Source: Caldanaerobius polysaccharolyticus DSM 13641
Lineage (GTDB): Bacteria > Bacillota > Thermoanaerobacteria > Thermoanaerobacterales > Caldanaerobiaceae
Reading direction: 5' to 3'
Assembly (NCBI RefSeq): GCF_000427425.1
Contig: NZ_KE386494.1
Location: 682,293 to 746,292 of the forward strand
DNA length: 64,000 nucleotides
Shown here: piece after piece, positions 29,170-38,633 of the stretch
Layout: every line of letters starts with the position of its first letter
Numbering within the stretch: the first letter of the stretch is position 1
The notes under the pieces: generated by a model
Databases searched by the model: none
Told to the model about the DNA's origin: nothing
What the model saw: the letters and a program-made list of their open reading frames with translations, nothing else
Made by a program: the position numbers and the translations under genes

Positions 29170-30135
29170 ATGAAAAAACCTGTATTAATATTAATGGCTT
29201 TAGTATTACTTTTATCGGTTGTTATTGCAGGATGCTCAAACAAGACAGCCGAAGTTTCTAGCAATAAATTAGCACATGTGAGGATAGGGCATTATGGGGG
29301 AACTTGTGATGCACCTACATATGTCGCATATGAAAAAGGATTTTTTAAGAAAAATGGGCTGGATGTGGAGCTCGTAAAAGTTGACTTTAATACCCTTAAA
29401 GATGGAATAGGAACAGGCAAAATTGATGCTGTCAATGCTTCACCAGGATTATTTAAACCTATAGAACAGGGTCTAAACATAAAGATCACAAATGGCATTC
29501 ACACAGGATGCATACAGGGTGTCGTGCCTGTCAATTCTCCTATAAAATCCATTAAGGATTTAAAAGGCAAGACCATAGGGGTAGATGCAATCGGTGGAGT
29601 ACCGATGGTATTATTATCAGCAGAGTTAAATAAATATGGAATTGACCCCAAAAAAGATGTAACATGGAAGGTGTACCCAGATGCCCAGCTGCAGCAGGCT
29701 ATGGAAAAGGGAGAAATTGATGCGTTTGTGGCCTGGGATCCCTTTGGGGAACAGACAATAGAAGCGGGAAAAGGGCGCAACATTTTCGGAAATAACCATA
29801 ATGATCAATATTGCTGCTTTGTAGGCATCAATGGCAAGGTTTTAAAAGAAAACCCAGATATAGCAAAGGCGATAACTAAATCATATGCAGAGGCAGACAA
29901 ATGGATTGAGCAACATCCAGATGAAACCGCTAAACTGGAAGCTGATAAAAAATATGTACCTGGTGATGTTGAACTTAATGCAAAGCTTCTAAAAAGCTAT
30001 GAATTTATATCAGACAAAAACAGAGCAAAAAAGAGCTTCAAAACACTGGTGACTTATATAAAGCAACAGAAAATACTTGATCCTACAACAGACATTAATA
30101 CCTTTGTTAATAATGTTTTTGTTGACATAAAATAA
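29170..30135 (+). CDS. Sulfonate/nitrate-type ABC substrate-binding lipoprotein
   Basis: The 321-residue lipoprotein has the lipobox VVIAGC at residues 18-23. Its mature part fits the SsuA/NMT1-like type II binding fold: YVAYEKGFFKKNGLDVELV, the IKSIKDLKGKTIGVD hinge and AFVAWDPFGEQ. Two Cys pairs (HTGCIQG and QYCCF) are unusual for the family and might matter for ligand binding or redox state. AGAAGGAGG precedes the ATG. Last gene of the operon, ending at the bidirectional terminator. Confidence 0.88.
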   Translation: MKKPVLILMALVLLLSVVIAGCSNKTAEVSSNKLAHVRIGHYGGTCDAPTYVAYEKGFFKKNGLDVELVKVDFNTLKDGIGTGKIDAVNASPGLFKPIEQGLNIKITNGIHTGCIQGVVPVNSPIKSIKDLKGKTIGVDAIGGVPMVLLSAELNKYGIDPKKDVTWKVYPDAQLQQAMEKGEIDAFVAWDPFGEQTIEAGKGRNIFGNNHNDQYCCFVGINGKVLKENPDIAKAITKSYAEADKWIEQHPDETAKLEADKKYVPGDVELNAKLLKSYEFISDKNRAKKSFKTLVTYIKQQKILDPTTDINTFVNNVFVDIK

Positions 30136-30177
30136 GCGTAGTACCTGCCATATTTGCTCCGAAATCATCCAACACAT

Positions 30178-30221
30178 AAAAAAGCCGCAGAAGAACTTTT
30201 AATCCTTCTGCGGCTTTTTTA
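30178..30221. terminator. Bidirectional terminator between ABC operon and transketolase copy 1
   Basis: GCCGCAGAAG and CTTCTGCGGC form a perfect 10-bp stem flanked by an A-run and a T-run, so it serves both convergent units. It lies inside the duplicated segment; the second copy at 33535 has one stem mismatch. Confidence 0.9.
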
Positions 30222-30223
30222 TA

Positions 30224-31174
30224 TCACCCGCGCTTTTTAATCTCCAACGCCTTTAAAGCTTCTTCCACTATATCTTCAGGCGTAAGATGGTACAGCTTCA
30301 ATAGCTCATCGGGCTTGCCAGACTGCCCAAATACATCCTTTATCCCTACCCGCCTTACGGGAACCGGTACCCTCTCGCTGACTACCTCGCATACCGCTGA
30401 ACCTAATCCTCCTATCACGCTGTGCTCCTCTGCTGTCACTATCGCTCCTGTCTCCCACGCCGCTTTCACTATCAGCTCCTGGTCTATGGGCTTTATGGTG
30501 TGTATGTCTATCACCCTCGCGCTTACCCCTTTCTTCTTTAACTCTTCATGGGCTTCCAGCGCCGCTGCCACCATTATCCCCGTCGCTACTATGGTCACGT
30601 CGCTTCCTTCTCTTAGCTCTATCCCTTTGCCTATCTCAAACCTGTAGCTTTTATCATCGTATATCACAGGCACTCCCATCCTGCCCAGCCTGATGTACAC
30701 AGGGCCTTTGTACTCGCACGCCGCTTTTACCGCAGCCCTCGCCTCTACATCGTCCGCTGGGTTTATAACCACCATTCCCGGTATCGACCTCATTATCGCT
30801 ATGTCCTCTACAGACTGGTGGGTCGCCCCATCCTCTCCCACCGTTATGCCTGCATGGGTCGCTGCTATCTTTACGTTTAACCTGGGATAGGCTATGGAGT
30901 TCCTTATCTGCTCAAAGGCCCTCCCTGTGGCAAATATCGCAAAGGAGCTGGCATAGGGTATCTTGCCGCATGTGGCCAGTCCCGCTGCCGTACCTATTAG
31001 GTCTTGCTCTGATATGCCCATGTTGAAAAACCTATCGGGATATTTTTTTGCAAACTCTGCCGTCTTGGTGGATTTTGATAGGTCTGCATCTAGTACCACT
31101 ACGTCTTTGTTGATCTCTCCTAGCTCTACCAGCGCTTTGCCGTAGGATTCTCTTGTCGCTATCTTCTCGCTCAT
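30224..31174 (-). CDS. Transketolase C-terminal subunit (duplicate copy 1)
   Basis: This is the pyrimidine-binding and C-terminal half of a split transketolase, 316 residues. GISEQDLIGTAAGLA carries the Glu that activates the thiamine cofactor, and the GVTVGEDGATHQS and VTAEEHSVIGGLGSAV segments are typical. It differs from the copy at 33581 in only three residues near the C-terminus (Arg/Leu, Gln/Arg, Ala/Val). Its N-terminal partner here is a deleted stub, so it could only function with the intact N-subunit at 34533. Confidence 0.9.
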   Translation of the reverse strand: MSEKIATRESYGKALVELGEINKDVVVLDADLSKSTKTAEFAKKYPDRFFNMGISEQDLIGTAAGLATCGKIPYASSFAIFATGRAFEQIRNSIAYPRLNVKIAATHAGITVGEDGATHQSVEDIAIMRSIPGMVVINPADDVEARAAVKAACEYKGPVYIRLGRMGVPVIYDDKSYRFEIGKGIELREGSDVTIVATGIMVAAALEAHEELKKKGVSARVIDIHTIKPIDQELIVKAAWETGAIVTAEEHSVIGGLGSAVCEVVSERVPVPVRRVGIKDVFGQSGKPDELLKLYHLTPEDIVEEALKALEIKKRG

Positions 31175-31175
31175 C

Positions 31176-31336
31176 TCAATCCCCCAATTCTGTTAGTGCT
31201 TTTTTCATCTGCTCTTCGTTGGGTGCGCTCCCGTGCCATCCTACCTGGTTCTCCATGAAGGATACTCCCTTACCTTTTACGGTATGGGCTATAGCCGCTT
31301 CCCATACCATGCCTTCCTGTATCTCTCCGTCTCCGG
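31176..31336 (-). pseudogene. Truncated transketolase N-terminal subunit
   Basis: Compared with the complete gene at 34533-35345, this stub lacks the first two-thirds and an internal 74-codon block. The thiamine-site text [14 protein letters not shown] is joined directly to [10 protein letters not shown], and the usual end KKALTELGD remains. It begins at an unrelated junction near 31336 and cannot be functional. Confidence 0.88.
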
Positions 31337-31374
31337 CACTACCGCTCTGCGCATATCGCACATACACATACACA

Positions 31375-31420
31375 AAAAAAGCACGTTTAAATGCTTTATC
31401 CGTTCAAACGTGCTTTTTGA
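31375..31420. terminator. Bidirectional terminator downstream of the Rpn-type gene
   Basis: AAAAAGCACGTTT and AAACGTGCTTTTT form a 13-bp stem with about 17 nt of loop and T-runs in both directions. It separates the transketolase stub from the nuclease gene. Confidence 0.88.
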
Positions 31421-31440
31421 GACGCAATCATTCATAATAT

Positions 31441-32298
31441 TTAACTGAAATATTTCTCCAAATCTTCCGGTTTTTCTATGTCAAATATGTCATCCGTTAT
31501 TCTTTCTAAAACTTCACTGTCAGCACTTTTTATTAACTCCTCGTATTTCTTCGGAAGTTCTTTGAACTTTTTATTGAGCAACTTTAACACCATTTCCGCT
31601 TTGCCTTTCTCTACACCTTTCTCCATAATCATCTTATACGCCGACAGCTCTTCCAGATTAAGCATCTTCTCCACCTCCTCGAAAACCTTCTTTATGATTT
31701 CCCGATTATACACTATACTCGAAAGCAACTCCGCTCTAAACGCTATAGACCTCTTTCTGTCCACGTCCACAGGTGCATCTTTTATTAAGTCCACGCACAT
31801 CTTGAGATACTTCTCTCCTGCTTCAGCCCTTTTCCTTCTGTCAACTATCGGCAAAACTGAATACAAATCAAAGTAGTTCGTCTCCGCTATATCCGAAAAC
31901 CTAATTTCACCTATGTCTATTATCCTATATCTGTAATCGAGTTTGTTATCTCCTATCATATAGTTAATCTCGTTGTCCATTTTTGCTTTGTCCTTGCCTA
32001 TATACAGCACCATCTGATACGGCTTGAGTTTGTGCTTCTCCATTATTTCCAAGGCATATCGCAGCATCCTGTACGGCATTGTTCTGTCGTTTTCGGACTG
32101 AAACTCTATATGAACGGCAATCTCTCCCGTATCTGTATCGCACTTAAACACCATATCGCTGTCTCTGCGTTCCACTTTAACAAACTCTATATTAAGTTCT
32201 TCCAGTTTCTTGAAGCCGATACCCGTTAAGTATACGATTATGTCGTCCGCTATATCTGAAAATATGCTCTTTAGAGTCAAATCGTACGTCTGAGGCAT
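31441..32298 (-). CDS. Rpn/YhgA-like PD-(D/E)XK nuclease family protein
   Basis: The 285-residue protein opens with MPQTYDLTLKSIFSD and carries a PD-(D/E)XK-like core at about residues 50-72 (DMVFKCD followed by IAVHIEFQSEND). This is the pattern of the recombination-promoting Rpn nucleases, often labelled transposase. The C-terminal third is a Glu/Lys-rich helical tail (EKGVEKGKAEMVLKLLNKKF) typical of the group. GGGGGA precedes the ATG. It sits between two arms of a tandem duplication next to an IS remnant, consistent with, but not proof of, a role in rearrangement. Confidence 0.8.
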   Translation of the reverse strand: MPQTYDLTLKSIFSDIADDIIVYLTGIGFKKLEELNIEFVKVERRDSDMVFKCDTDTGEIAVHIEFQSENDRTMPYRMLRYALEIMEKHKLKPYQMVLYIGKDKAKMDNEINYMIGDNKLDYRYRIIDIGEIRFSDIAETNYFDLYSVLPIVDRRKRAEAGEKYLKMCVDLIKDAPVDVDRKRSIAFRAELLSSIVYNREIIKKVFEEVEKMLNLEELSAYKMIMEKGVEKGKAEMVLKLLNKKFKELPKKYEELIKSADSEVLERITDDIFDIEKPEDLEKYFS

Positions 32299-32481
32299 TC
32301 TATCCCCCTTTTCTTCTCCATCCTACATATTTATTATACCACAACAGACTGTCATATTAATATTCCTTCATGCGCTTACTATATGGACATGCAGTCCATA
32401 ATTTAATCCCACCATTCTCTTGTACTGGCCCCCGGTTATTTGGACTTAAACGACTAATACTCCTCGGGCTCACATTATTTC

Positions 32482-32853
32482 TTAAAAAAACTTGCTCGGC
32501 GTCATATATCCTAGCGATTGACGTGGCTTTATCCAGTTGTATTCTATCATAAGTTTATCAAGCTCTCTGAAAAACGAGCCATAACCATCAAACTCATGCA
32601 ACTCGACAAATTCCTCTTTCAATGTCCTGAAAAATCTCTCTATGTTCGGATTTCTCTCCGGTGATCTTACGGGTATTCGCTCGTGTAATACGCCATGGTC
32701 TCTACAGAACTCTCCAAACTCCTTGGACTTAAATTGAGAACCTATATCTGTTCGTATAGTAAGATTACCTCGAATACCTCTCGTAATCATGGATTTTAAA
32801 ACTGTTTTTACAACCTCTCGGCCTGTTACGATAAAACCTGCTTTATACCCCAC
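32482..32853 (-). pseudogene. IS3-family transposase orfB fragment (integrase core)
   Basis: These 123 residues cover the second half of the rve integrase core. RTDIGSQF holds the second catalytic Asp, and RIPVRSPERNPNIERFFRTLKEEF carries the catalytic Glu with the usual S-P-x-D/N pattern. The end QSLGYMTPSKFF is typical of IS3/IS150. The N-terminal part with the first Asp is missing, so it is inactive. Confidence 0.85.
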
Positions 32854-33120
32854 TATCTCGAGAGCATATGTATCTATACTATAATCCCTAGTACAAATAC
32901 TACCCTTGGAAACAAGGTTAAGTATGTGATATCCATCTGCCAGTGATTATTTGGTGCATTCACTATAACCTTTTTGAAAGCTATCATAGGCAGGAGAAGG
33001 TCCATTTCTTCACATAGCCTGTAAACCTTCTTCTTGGCAAAAGAGCCGTTAGCTTCTTGTACCCATACCGAAAGAACGTACTCTTTGGAATCCCCGCAAT
33101 TTTAAGAAGAAAGTCCAGAT

Positions 33121-33252
33121 TTAAGTTTTATCAAGGGTACTCTTTGATATGCCATATTTTCTACATACGGCGATTTTAGTGGCAGAAGAGCTTTCAGCCT
33201 CTGCCAATATAGCGAGTTTTGCTTCGAGGGCAAAGTTTTTGTGTGCTGCCAT
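33121..33252 (-). pseudogene. IS3-family orfA fragment (helix-turn-helix)
   Basis: From the ATG at 33252 behind GGGAGG, 43 residues (MAAHKNFALEAKLAILAEAE...) encode the helix-turn-helix start of an IS3-type orfA, including CRKYGISKSTL. A stop codon then truncates it. Between it and orfB only frame-broken remnants are seen. Confidence 0.7.
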
Positions 33253-33496
33253 TGCTTTTCAACCTCCCTCAAGAGAAATTTTATCATGTTGTGCGTTTTA
33301 GTCCAATTCTCTTGAGGGGCCAATAAGAAAAGTACTATACTTCGGGCTCAAAAAAAGCAGAAATATGCATAAAGAATAGACAAAAGCTTGATGAACCACA
33401 TGGACATCAATGTCCTTATGCGTGCTTAACACTTGCGTGTCTTATATTTGTCCGCATTTTTCTCGCTGATTTCTGCCCAATTGTGATACGTCTTGC

Positions 33497-34914
33497 AGTA
33501 CCTGCCATATTTGCTCCGAAATCATCCAACACATAAAAAAGCCACAGAAGAACTTTTAATCCTTCTGCGGCTTTTTTATATCACCCGCGCTTTTTAATCT
33601 CCAACACCTTTAAAGCTTCTTCTACTATGTCTTCAGGCGTCAAATGATATAGCTTCAAAAGCTCATCGGGCTTGCCAGACCGCCCAAATACGTCCTTTAT
33701 CCCTACCAGCCTTACGGGAACAGGTACTCTTTCACTGACTACCTCGCATACCGCTGAACCTAATCCCCCTATCACGCTGTGCTCCTCTGCTGTCACTATC
33801 GCTCCTGTCTCCCACGCCGCTTTCACTATCAGCTCCTGGTCTATGGGCTTTATCGTGTGTATGTCTATCACCCTCGCGCTTACCCCTTTCTTCTTTAACT
33901 CTTCATGGGCTTCCAGCGCCGCTGCCACCATTATCCCCGTCGCTACTATGGTCACGTCGCTTCCTTCTCTTAGCTCTATCCCTTTGCCTATCTCAAACCT
34001 GTAGCTTTTATCATCGTATATCACAGGCACTCCCATCCTGCCCAGCCTGATGTACACAGGGCCTTTGTACTCGCACGCCGCTTTTACCGCAGCCCTCGCC
34101 TCTACATCGTCCGCTGGGTTTATAACCACCATTCCCGGTATCGACCTCATTATCGCTATGTCCTCTACTGACTGGTGGGTCGCTCCATCCTCTCCCACCG
34201 TTATGCCTGCATGGGTCGCTGCTATCTTTACGTTTAACCTGGGGTAGGCTATGGAGTTCCTTATCTGCTCAAAGGCCCTCCCTGTGGCAAATATCGCAAA
34301 GGAGCTGGCATAGGGTATCTTCCCACATGTGGCCAGGCCAGCTGCTGTACCTATGAGGTCCTGCTCTGATATGCCCATGTTGAAAAACCTATCGGGATAT
34401 TTTTTCGCAAACTCTGCCGTCTTGGTGGATTTTGATAGGTCTGCATCCAGTACCACTACGTCTTTGTTGATCTCTCCTAGCTCTACCAGCGCTTTGCCGT
34501 AGGATTCTCTCGTCGCTATCTTCTCGCTCATCTCAATCCCCCAATTCTGTTAGTGCTTTTTTCATCTGCTCTTCGTTGGGTGCGCTCCCGTGCCATCCTA
34601 CCTGGTTCTCCATGAAGGATACTCCCTTACCTTTTACGGTATGGGCTATCACCATGGTAGGTTTGCCCTTGGTCGCTTTCGCTTTCTCTACCGCGCTTTT
34701 TATTTGATCGTAGTCGTGTCCGTCTATCTCCAATACGTTCCACCCAAAGGCCTTCCACTTGTCTGCCACAGGCTTTATGGCCATGACTTGGTCGTTGGCA
34801 CCGTCTATCTGCAGCTGATTGTAGTCTAAAAATGCCGTGAGGTTGTCCAGCCTGTAGTGGGCTGCGCTCATAGCCGCTTCCCACACCATGCCTTCCTGTA
34901 TCTCTCCGTCTCCC
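33497..34914. repeat. Duplicated segment, copy 2 (intact transketolase side)
   Basis: This is the homologue of 30140-31336. This copy retains the full N-subunit gene. Its terminator stem (33541-33571) carries one mismatch relative to copy 1 (GCCACAG instead of GCCGCAG). The 174 bp between the IS remnant and this copy hold no gene I can recognise. Confidence 0.9.
33581..34531 (-). CDS. Transketolase C-terminal subunit (copy 2)
   Basis: The same 316-residue product as copy 1 except for three substitutions. It provides the pyrimidine-binding and C-terminal domains of the split transketolase. It follows the N-subunit gene by 1 nt (N-subunit stop at 34533), so the pair is co-translated. Together with transaldolase and the ara genes it feeds xylulose-5-P from arabinose into glycolysis through the non-oxidative pentose phosphate pathway. 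Confidence 0.94.
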   Translation of the reverse strand: MSEKIATRESYGKALVELGEINKDVVVLDADLSKSTKTAEFAKKYPDRFFNMGISEQDLIGTAAGLATCGKIPYASSFAIFATGRAFEQIRNSIAYPRLNVKIAATHAGITVGEDGATHQSVEDIAIMRSIPGMVVINPADDVEARAAVKAACEYKGPVYIRLGRMGVPVIYDDKSYRFEIGKGIELREGSDVTIVATGIMVAAALEAHEELKKKGVSARVIDIHTIKPIDQELIVKAAWETGAIVTAEEHSVIGGLGSAVCEVVSERVPVPVRLVGIKDVFGRSGKPDELLKLYHLTPEDIVEEALKVLEIKKRG

Positions 34915-35345
34915 AGCATCACGTACACCCTGTAGTCTTTTTTGTCCAACTTAGCAGCCAACGCCATGCCGTTGGCCGCAGACAATCCCTGCCCCAGGGA
35001 ACCTGTGGTCATGTCCACACCAGGGGTGCTCTTCATGTCCGGATGACCCTGCAGTATGGATCCTACCTGCCTCAGCCTCATCAGCTCTTGTTTGGCAAAG
35101 TAACCCCTCTCGGCTAATACCGCGTATAGTGCCGGCGCTGCATGGCCCTTGGACAGCACAAACCTGTCTCTGTCCTCCCATTTGGGGTTGTTGGGATCTA
35201 TCCTCATCACGTCAAAGTACAGTGTGACAAGAATGTCGGTAGCTGACAGCGACCCTCCGGGATGTCCGGATTTTGCCGCTGTCACAGCCTTTATTATGCT
35301 CTTCCTGACTTCTGTTGCGATGTGTGCCAGTCTCTCGTTATCCAT
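34533..35345 (-). CDS. Transketolase N-terminal subunit
   Basis: The 270-residue thiamine-pyrophosphate-binding half of a split transketolase. The TPP motif begins [14 protein letters not shown] near residue 143 and ends at [21 protein letters not shown] and [22 protein letters not shown] are family hallmarks. GGAGG precedes the ATG. It lies between transaldolase (17 nt upstream) and the C-subunit. Confidence 0.95.
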   Translation of the reverse strand: MDNERLAHIATEVRKSIIKAVTAAKSGHPGGSLSATDILVTLYFDVMRIDPNNPKWEDRDRFVLSKGHAAPALYAVLAERGYFAKQELMRLRQVGSILQGHPDMKSTPGVDMTTGSLGQGLSAANGMALAAKLDKKDYRVYVMLGDGEIQEGMVWEAAMSAAHYRLDNLTAFLDYNQLQIDGANDQVMAIKPVADKWKAFGWNVLEIDGHDYDQIKSAVEKAKATKGKPTMVIAHTVKGKGVSFMENQVGWHGSAPNEEQMKKALTELGD

Positions 35346-35362
35346 GAATCTTACCTCCTACT

Positions 35363-36013
35363 TTATATCTTCAAATTGGCCTTCTTCCAGTCCTCTTTAA
35401 ACCTCTGTATCCCCGCGTCTGTCAGAGGGTGTTTTATCATCTGCATTATGACTTTATACGGCACGGTGGCTATGTGGGCACCCAGTTTGGCGGCTTTAAG
35501 CACGTGTATGGGATGCCTTACGCTGGCCACGATTATCTCGGTGCTTATGTCGTAGTTTTTAAATATCTCGACTATATCCTGTATGAGCTGCATGCCCTCT
35601 GTGCTTATGTCGTCCAATCTTCCCACAAAGGGGCTTACGTACGTGGCTCCTGCCCTGGCTGCCAGCAGCGCCTGGTTGGCGCTAAATATGAGGGTCACAT
35701 TGGTCTTTATCCCCTCTTTTGAAAGCACCTTAACGGCTTTAAGTCCTTCTGCTGTCATAGGGATCTTGATAACTATGTTGTTGTGAATTTTGGCCAGTTT
35801 TCGCGCCTCCTGTATCATGCCTTGGTGGTCATCGCTTATGACCTCTGCGCTTATAGGTCCGTCTACAATGGATGCGATCTCTTTTATTACTTCGATGAAA
35901 TCCCTGCCCTCTTTGGCCACCAGCGATGGATTGGTGGTAACCCCTGCTATTACCCCTAAATCGTTGGCCTCTTTTATTTCCTCCACATTGGCCGTGTCAA
36001 TAAAAAACTTCAT
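35363..36013 (-). CDS. tal: Transaldolase, TalC/fructose-6-phosphate aldolase-like
   Basis: A 216-residue short-type transaldolase transferring dihydroxyacetone units in the pentose phosphate pathway. [17 protein letters not shown] is the canonical start; the ATG at 36013 has GGGAGGG at 6-nt spacing, whereas the ATG at 36019 would touch that site. The Schiff-base Lys is in [13 protein letters not shown], and [15 protein letters not shown] and [10 protein letters not shown] are family motifs. Members of this subfamily are either transaldolase or F6P aldolase; the context with transketolase favours transaldolase. Confidence 0.93.
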   Translation of the reverse strand: MKFFIDTANVEEIKEANDLGVIAGVTTNPSLVAKEGRDFIEVIKEIASIVDGPISAEVISDDHQGMIQEARKLAKIHNNIVIKIPMTAEGLKAVKVLSKEGIKTNVTLIFSANQALLAARAGATYVSPFVGRLDDISTEGMQLIQDIVEIFKNYDISTEIIVASVRHPIHVLKAAKLGAHIATVPYKVIMQMIKHPLTDAGIQRFKEDWKKANLKI

Positions 36014-36030
36014 ACCCATCCCTCCCGTTT

Positions 36031-37326
36031 TTAATGTTTTAATACTGCTTCCAAAATCTTTTCAGTACTTAAACCTATATCCTCGGCTAATCTCAAAATA
36101 GTGTACCGCTGCCTCACTTCTTTAGCATTGAGCAAGGCATCGCCAAGCAACTGACGGTTTACGCCAATTTCATCCGGCATCTCCGGTGCGCTGATCTCCC
36201 GCAATATACCTCTTATATGAGCTCCAGAGGGGACATTTTCCTCTACCCATTTTTTCATACGCTCCCAGTTATCGCGTATTTTGTCCTGCCTTTGCCTTCT
36301 TTTTCCCTCATCAAGGTAAAAATTGTTCAAATCCCTTAAGACCTCATCGGCCATAGCACCGTAAGTGCTTTTTATTCTCAACTCATATTCTTCGCGGGTC
36401 TGAGATGCCCTATTCGACATCAACCTTTCTACCTCATCCGGCGCCAACGAAAAAATGTAATGATAAATCGCCGATACTATAGCGCTCATCACGCCAACCT
36501 TTGTCCCATGGAAATGCCGCTCTACTCCTGATGATATTTCCTTCATCTCTAAATAATGAGACAAGTGATGCTCCGCACCGGAGGCAGGGCGAGAATTGCC
36601 GAATTGCAGCATAGCAATACCCGACGTGACCAGCGCTTCCATCAACTCTTTTACCGCTTTTTTATCTCTATTCACAATACCCCTGGATGCCTTTACGCAT
36701 TTTTCTATCGAAATTTTCACCAAACTTGCTATATCCTCCGAGTACGCTTCATCCGCCACAAGGCTGCTTATATACCAATCCGCCAAAGACGTGTATTTGC
36801 CCAGGATATCGCCAAAACCTGCCGTTACCATATCGTAAGGCGCCCGGGATATAATATCAACATCGCCAATGATAAAAACAGGGTACACAGCCGGATATGT
36901 TCTCTTAAAACCTTTAAAAATTAAAGGCGAAACAGACGATGCGTACCCGTCCATTGACGGTGCCGTAGCCACTATGCCATAGGGTCTATCTGTTTTAAAG
37001 CTTATAAACCGTACCAGGTCATTTATCGTCCCCGAGCCCACCGCCACCAAAAACTTCACATCTTTTTGCATTTTTATAAGGATTTCGCCTAAAGCGCCTT
37101 CATCAGGAACCAGCATACCGTCGCGTTCCAGAACGCACTCAGTTGCATCAAATCCCCCGTCTTTAAGCTGAGATATAACACAAGATCCCGCTGCTTTATA
37201 TGTGTTATCATCGCATACAACCATAACCTTGGAATGCCCAACGCCTACTTTTTCCATTACATGCGCGATGCTTTTTACAGCACCATCTTCCACGAGAATT
37301 TCTTTTATAGGAATGGATTTATTCAT
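36031..37326 (-). CDS. araM: AraM-like sn-glycerol-1-phosphate dehydrogenase
   Basis: The 431-residue protein belongs to the iron-type alcohol dehydrogenase/3-dehydroquinate synthase fold. The nucleotide site is [13 protein letters not shown], and metal ligands are likely in GFGDILGK (Asp), [11 protein letters not shown] (His) and [10 protein letters not shown] (His). B. subtilis AraM lies in the arabinose operon and reduces DHAP to glycerol-1-phosphate with Ni2+. Here the gene likewise lies with ara genes, after araR. Whether it serves lipid synthesis or arabinose use is not shown by the sequence. Confidence 0.85.
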   Translation of the reverse strand: MNKSIPIKEILVEDGAVKSIAHVMEKVGVGHSKVMVVCDDNTYKAAGSCVISQLKDGGFDATECVLERDGMLVPDEGALGEILIKMQKDVKFLVAVGSGTINDLVRFISFKTDRPYGIVATAPSMDGYASSVSPLIFKGFKRTYPAVYPVFIIGDVDIISRAPYDMVTAGFGDILGKYTSLADWYISSLVADEAYSEDIASLVKISIEKCVKASRGIVNRDKKAVKELMEALVTSGIAMLQFGNSRPASGAEHHLSHYLEMKEISSGVERHFHGTKVGVMSAIVSAIYHYIFSLAPDEVERLMSNRASQTREEYELRIKSTYGAMADEVLRDLNNFYLDEGKRRQRQDKIRDNWERMKKWVEENVPSGAHIRGILREISAPEMPDEIGVNRQLLGDALLNAKEVRQRYTILRLAEDIGLSTEKILEAVLKH

Positions 37327-37387
37327 GACTAAAAGATAAGCGCTAAAAAGCGCCCTAATTTCCCCCTCTCAATAGGCATTTTAAAGC

Positions 37388-38512
37388 TCAACTCTGGCTA
37401 CCAATGGCTTTCTCAACCTGGATGCCCGCTGTGGAACTTCTCACTTTCAACTCAGGTTTTACACATATATTGATGGGTTCCTCAAAAGCTTTTCTGCCCA
37501 TATCGATAAGCTTAAACAGGATCTTGGCCGCCTGCCTGCCCATCTCCTCTTTAGGGTGTATTATGCTGGTAAGCTTCACATCCGATAACACCGCATAATC
37601 AGAATCGTCAAATCCCACAATTGACACGTCATCAGGTATGCTTAAACCCAAATTCCTCAATGCCTCTATCACCCACATGGCTATCTGGTCGTTGTAGCAG
37701 ACTATAGCCGTGGGCTTTTTACCTTCTCTCTCAAATAATTTGGTAACCATATACGACGGTTTTGTCCTCATCTCTTCGGTGGTATACCATATGATATTGT
37801 CCTCTTTAATCCTCACGCCGTACTCCCTCAGTGCCCTAACATACCCCTTATACCTGTTTAAACCCTGGTTGTCGTCGTTTTTAAAGACGCCCACAATATC
37901 GCGATGGCCCAGCTTTATAAGATGTTCTGTAGCCAAAAAGCCCCCACCTTCATCATCCTGTATTATATATGAAGGCTTTAATTCATCGTAATAGCTGTTT
38001 ATGAATATATAGGGAATCCCTTTCTTTTTTAATTCCTCAAAATAGTTGAGGTTAATATGAGGAAGTGCGCTCTTTGTAGGCTCGATAATAATGCCTTTTA
38101 TGTTCTTGGTAAGTATATTCTCTAATATATCAATTTCCCTTTCTATTCTGTTGTTGGTATTGTAAAGCAGTATGGTATAGCCTTCTTTAGAAAGCACTTG
38201 ATCGACACCCTTTATTATCCTGGGGAAAATATAATCGTTTATATACGTGGTTATCACAGCGATATTTTTGCAATCAAAACTTCTGGCTGCCGATCGATCA
38301 GCGCAAAAAGTCCCTACTCCCTGTTTTCTGTAAATCCAACCTTCGTTTTCTAATTCGTCCAAAGCCTTTCTGACGGTATGCCTGCTCATGTGAAATCTGT
38401 TGATAAGCTCGCTCTCTGTAAAAACCGGATCGTGGGTATTTAAATTTTCTCTAATTATATACTCAATGATGTACTCTTTAAGCTGTTGATATTTTGGTAC
38501 ATTTGCCGCCAA
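37388..38512 (-). CDS. araR: AraR-type transcriptional repressor (GntR DNA-binding, LacI-like sensor)
   Basis: The chimeric layout of AraR is clear. An N-terminal GntR winged helix (about residues 5-72, with FTESELINRFHMSRHTVRKALDELE) is followed by a LacI/GalR-type sugar-binding domain (about 85-360, with KGIIIEPTKSA, RHPxx-like IVGFDDSDYAVL and TSIIHPKEEMG). It starts at TTG behind AGGAAGGGA. Its likely operators are the TGTACGTACA-like pairs described here; L-arabinose would release it. A sigma-A-like promoter lies just upstream (TTTATA, 17 nt, TATAAT), so it can be expressed apart from araBD. Confidence 0.92.
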   Translation of the reverse strand: MAANVPKYQQLKEYIIEYIIRENLNTHDPVFTESELINRFHMSRHTVRKALDELENEGWIYRKQGVGTFCADRSAARSFDCKNIAVITTYINDYIFPRIIKGVDQVLSKEGYTILLYNTNNRIEREIDILENILTKNIKGIIIEPTKSALPHINLNYFEELKKKGIPYIFINSYYDELKPSYIIQDDEGGGFLATEHLIKLGHRDIVGVFKNDDNQGLNRYKGYVRALREYGVRIKEDNIIWYTTEEMRTKPSYMVTKLFEREGKKPTAIVCYNDQIAMWVIEALRNLGLSIPDDVSIVGFDDSDYAVLSDVKLTSIIHPKEEMGRQAAKILFKLIDMGRKAFEEPINICVKPELKVRSSTAGIQVEKAIGSQS

Positions 38513-38633
38513 TACTATACATCCCTTCCTGACAATATCACGAACATACTATCCTTATAGAATTATACCATTTTTTCGCTCCAATATAAAGTCAAAATAA
38601 CCAATGGGTTGTCATTACATTTGCATATCTTAT

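Larger units (their letters stand above)
30140..31336. repeat. Duplicated segment, copy 1 (transketolase C-subunit plus part of N-subunit)
   Basis: This segment is nearly identical to 33497-34914 at a constant offset of 3357 bp, from AGTACCTGCC at the left edge into the N-subunit gene. Within copy 1 the N-subunit part has lost 222 bp in frame (between bases equivalent to 34649 and 34871) and ends abruptly near 31336. Confidence 0.9.
32426..33322 (-). mobile_element. Decayed IS3-like insertion sequence
   Basis: Ends TGGCCCC...TTGGACTTAAACG at the left and, inverted, TGGCCCC...TTGGACTAAAACG at the right form imperfect terminal repeats. The element is about 0.9 kb, shorter than the usual 1.2-1.5 kb, so part is deleted. 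It contains a truncated orfA and the C-terminal part of orfB. I could not identify a clear target-site duplication. Confidence 0.75.

Noticed and set aside
31153..31437. Plus-strand open frames across the transketolase stub
   Set aside because: They mirror the minus-strand coding sequence and end in the terminator; no recognisable protein.
33323..33496. Second insertion element between the IS remnant and transketolase copy 2
   Set aside because: No terminal repeats or transposase fragment could be recognised in these 174 bp.
38515..38633. AraR autoregulatory operator upstream of araR
   Set aside because: ATGTTCGTGAT is only a weak match and has no partner at 30-31 bp; not enough to call a site.
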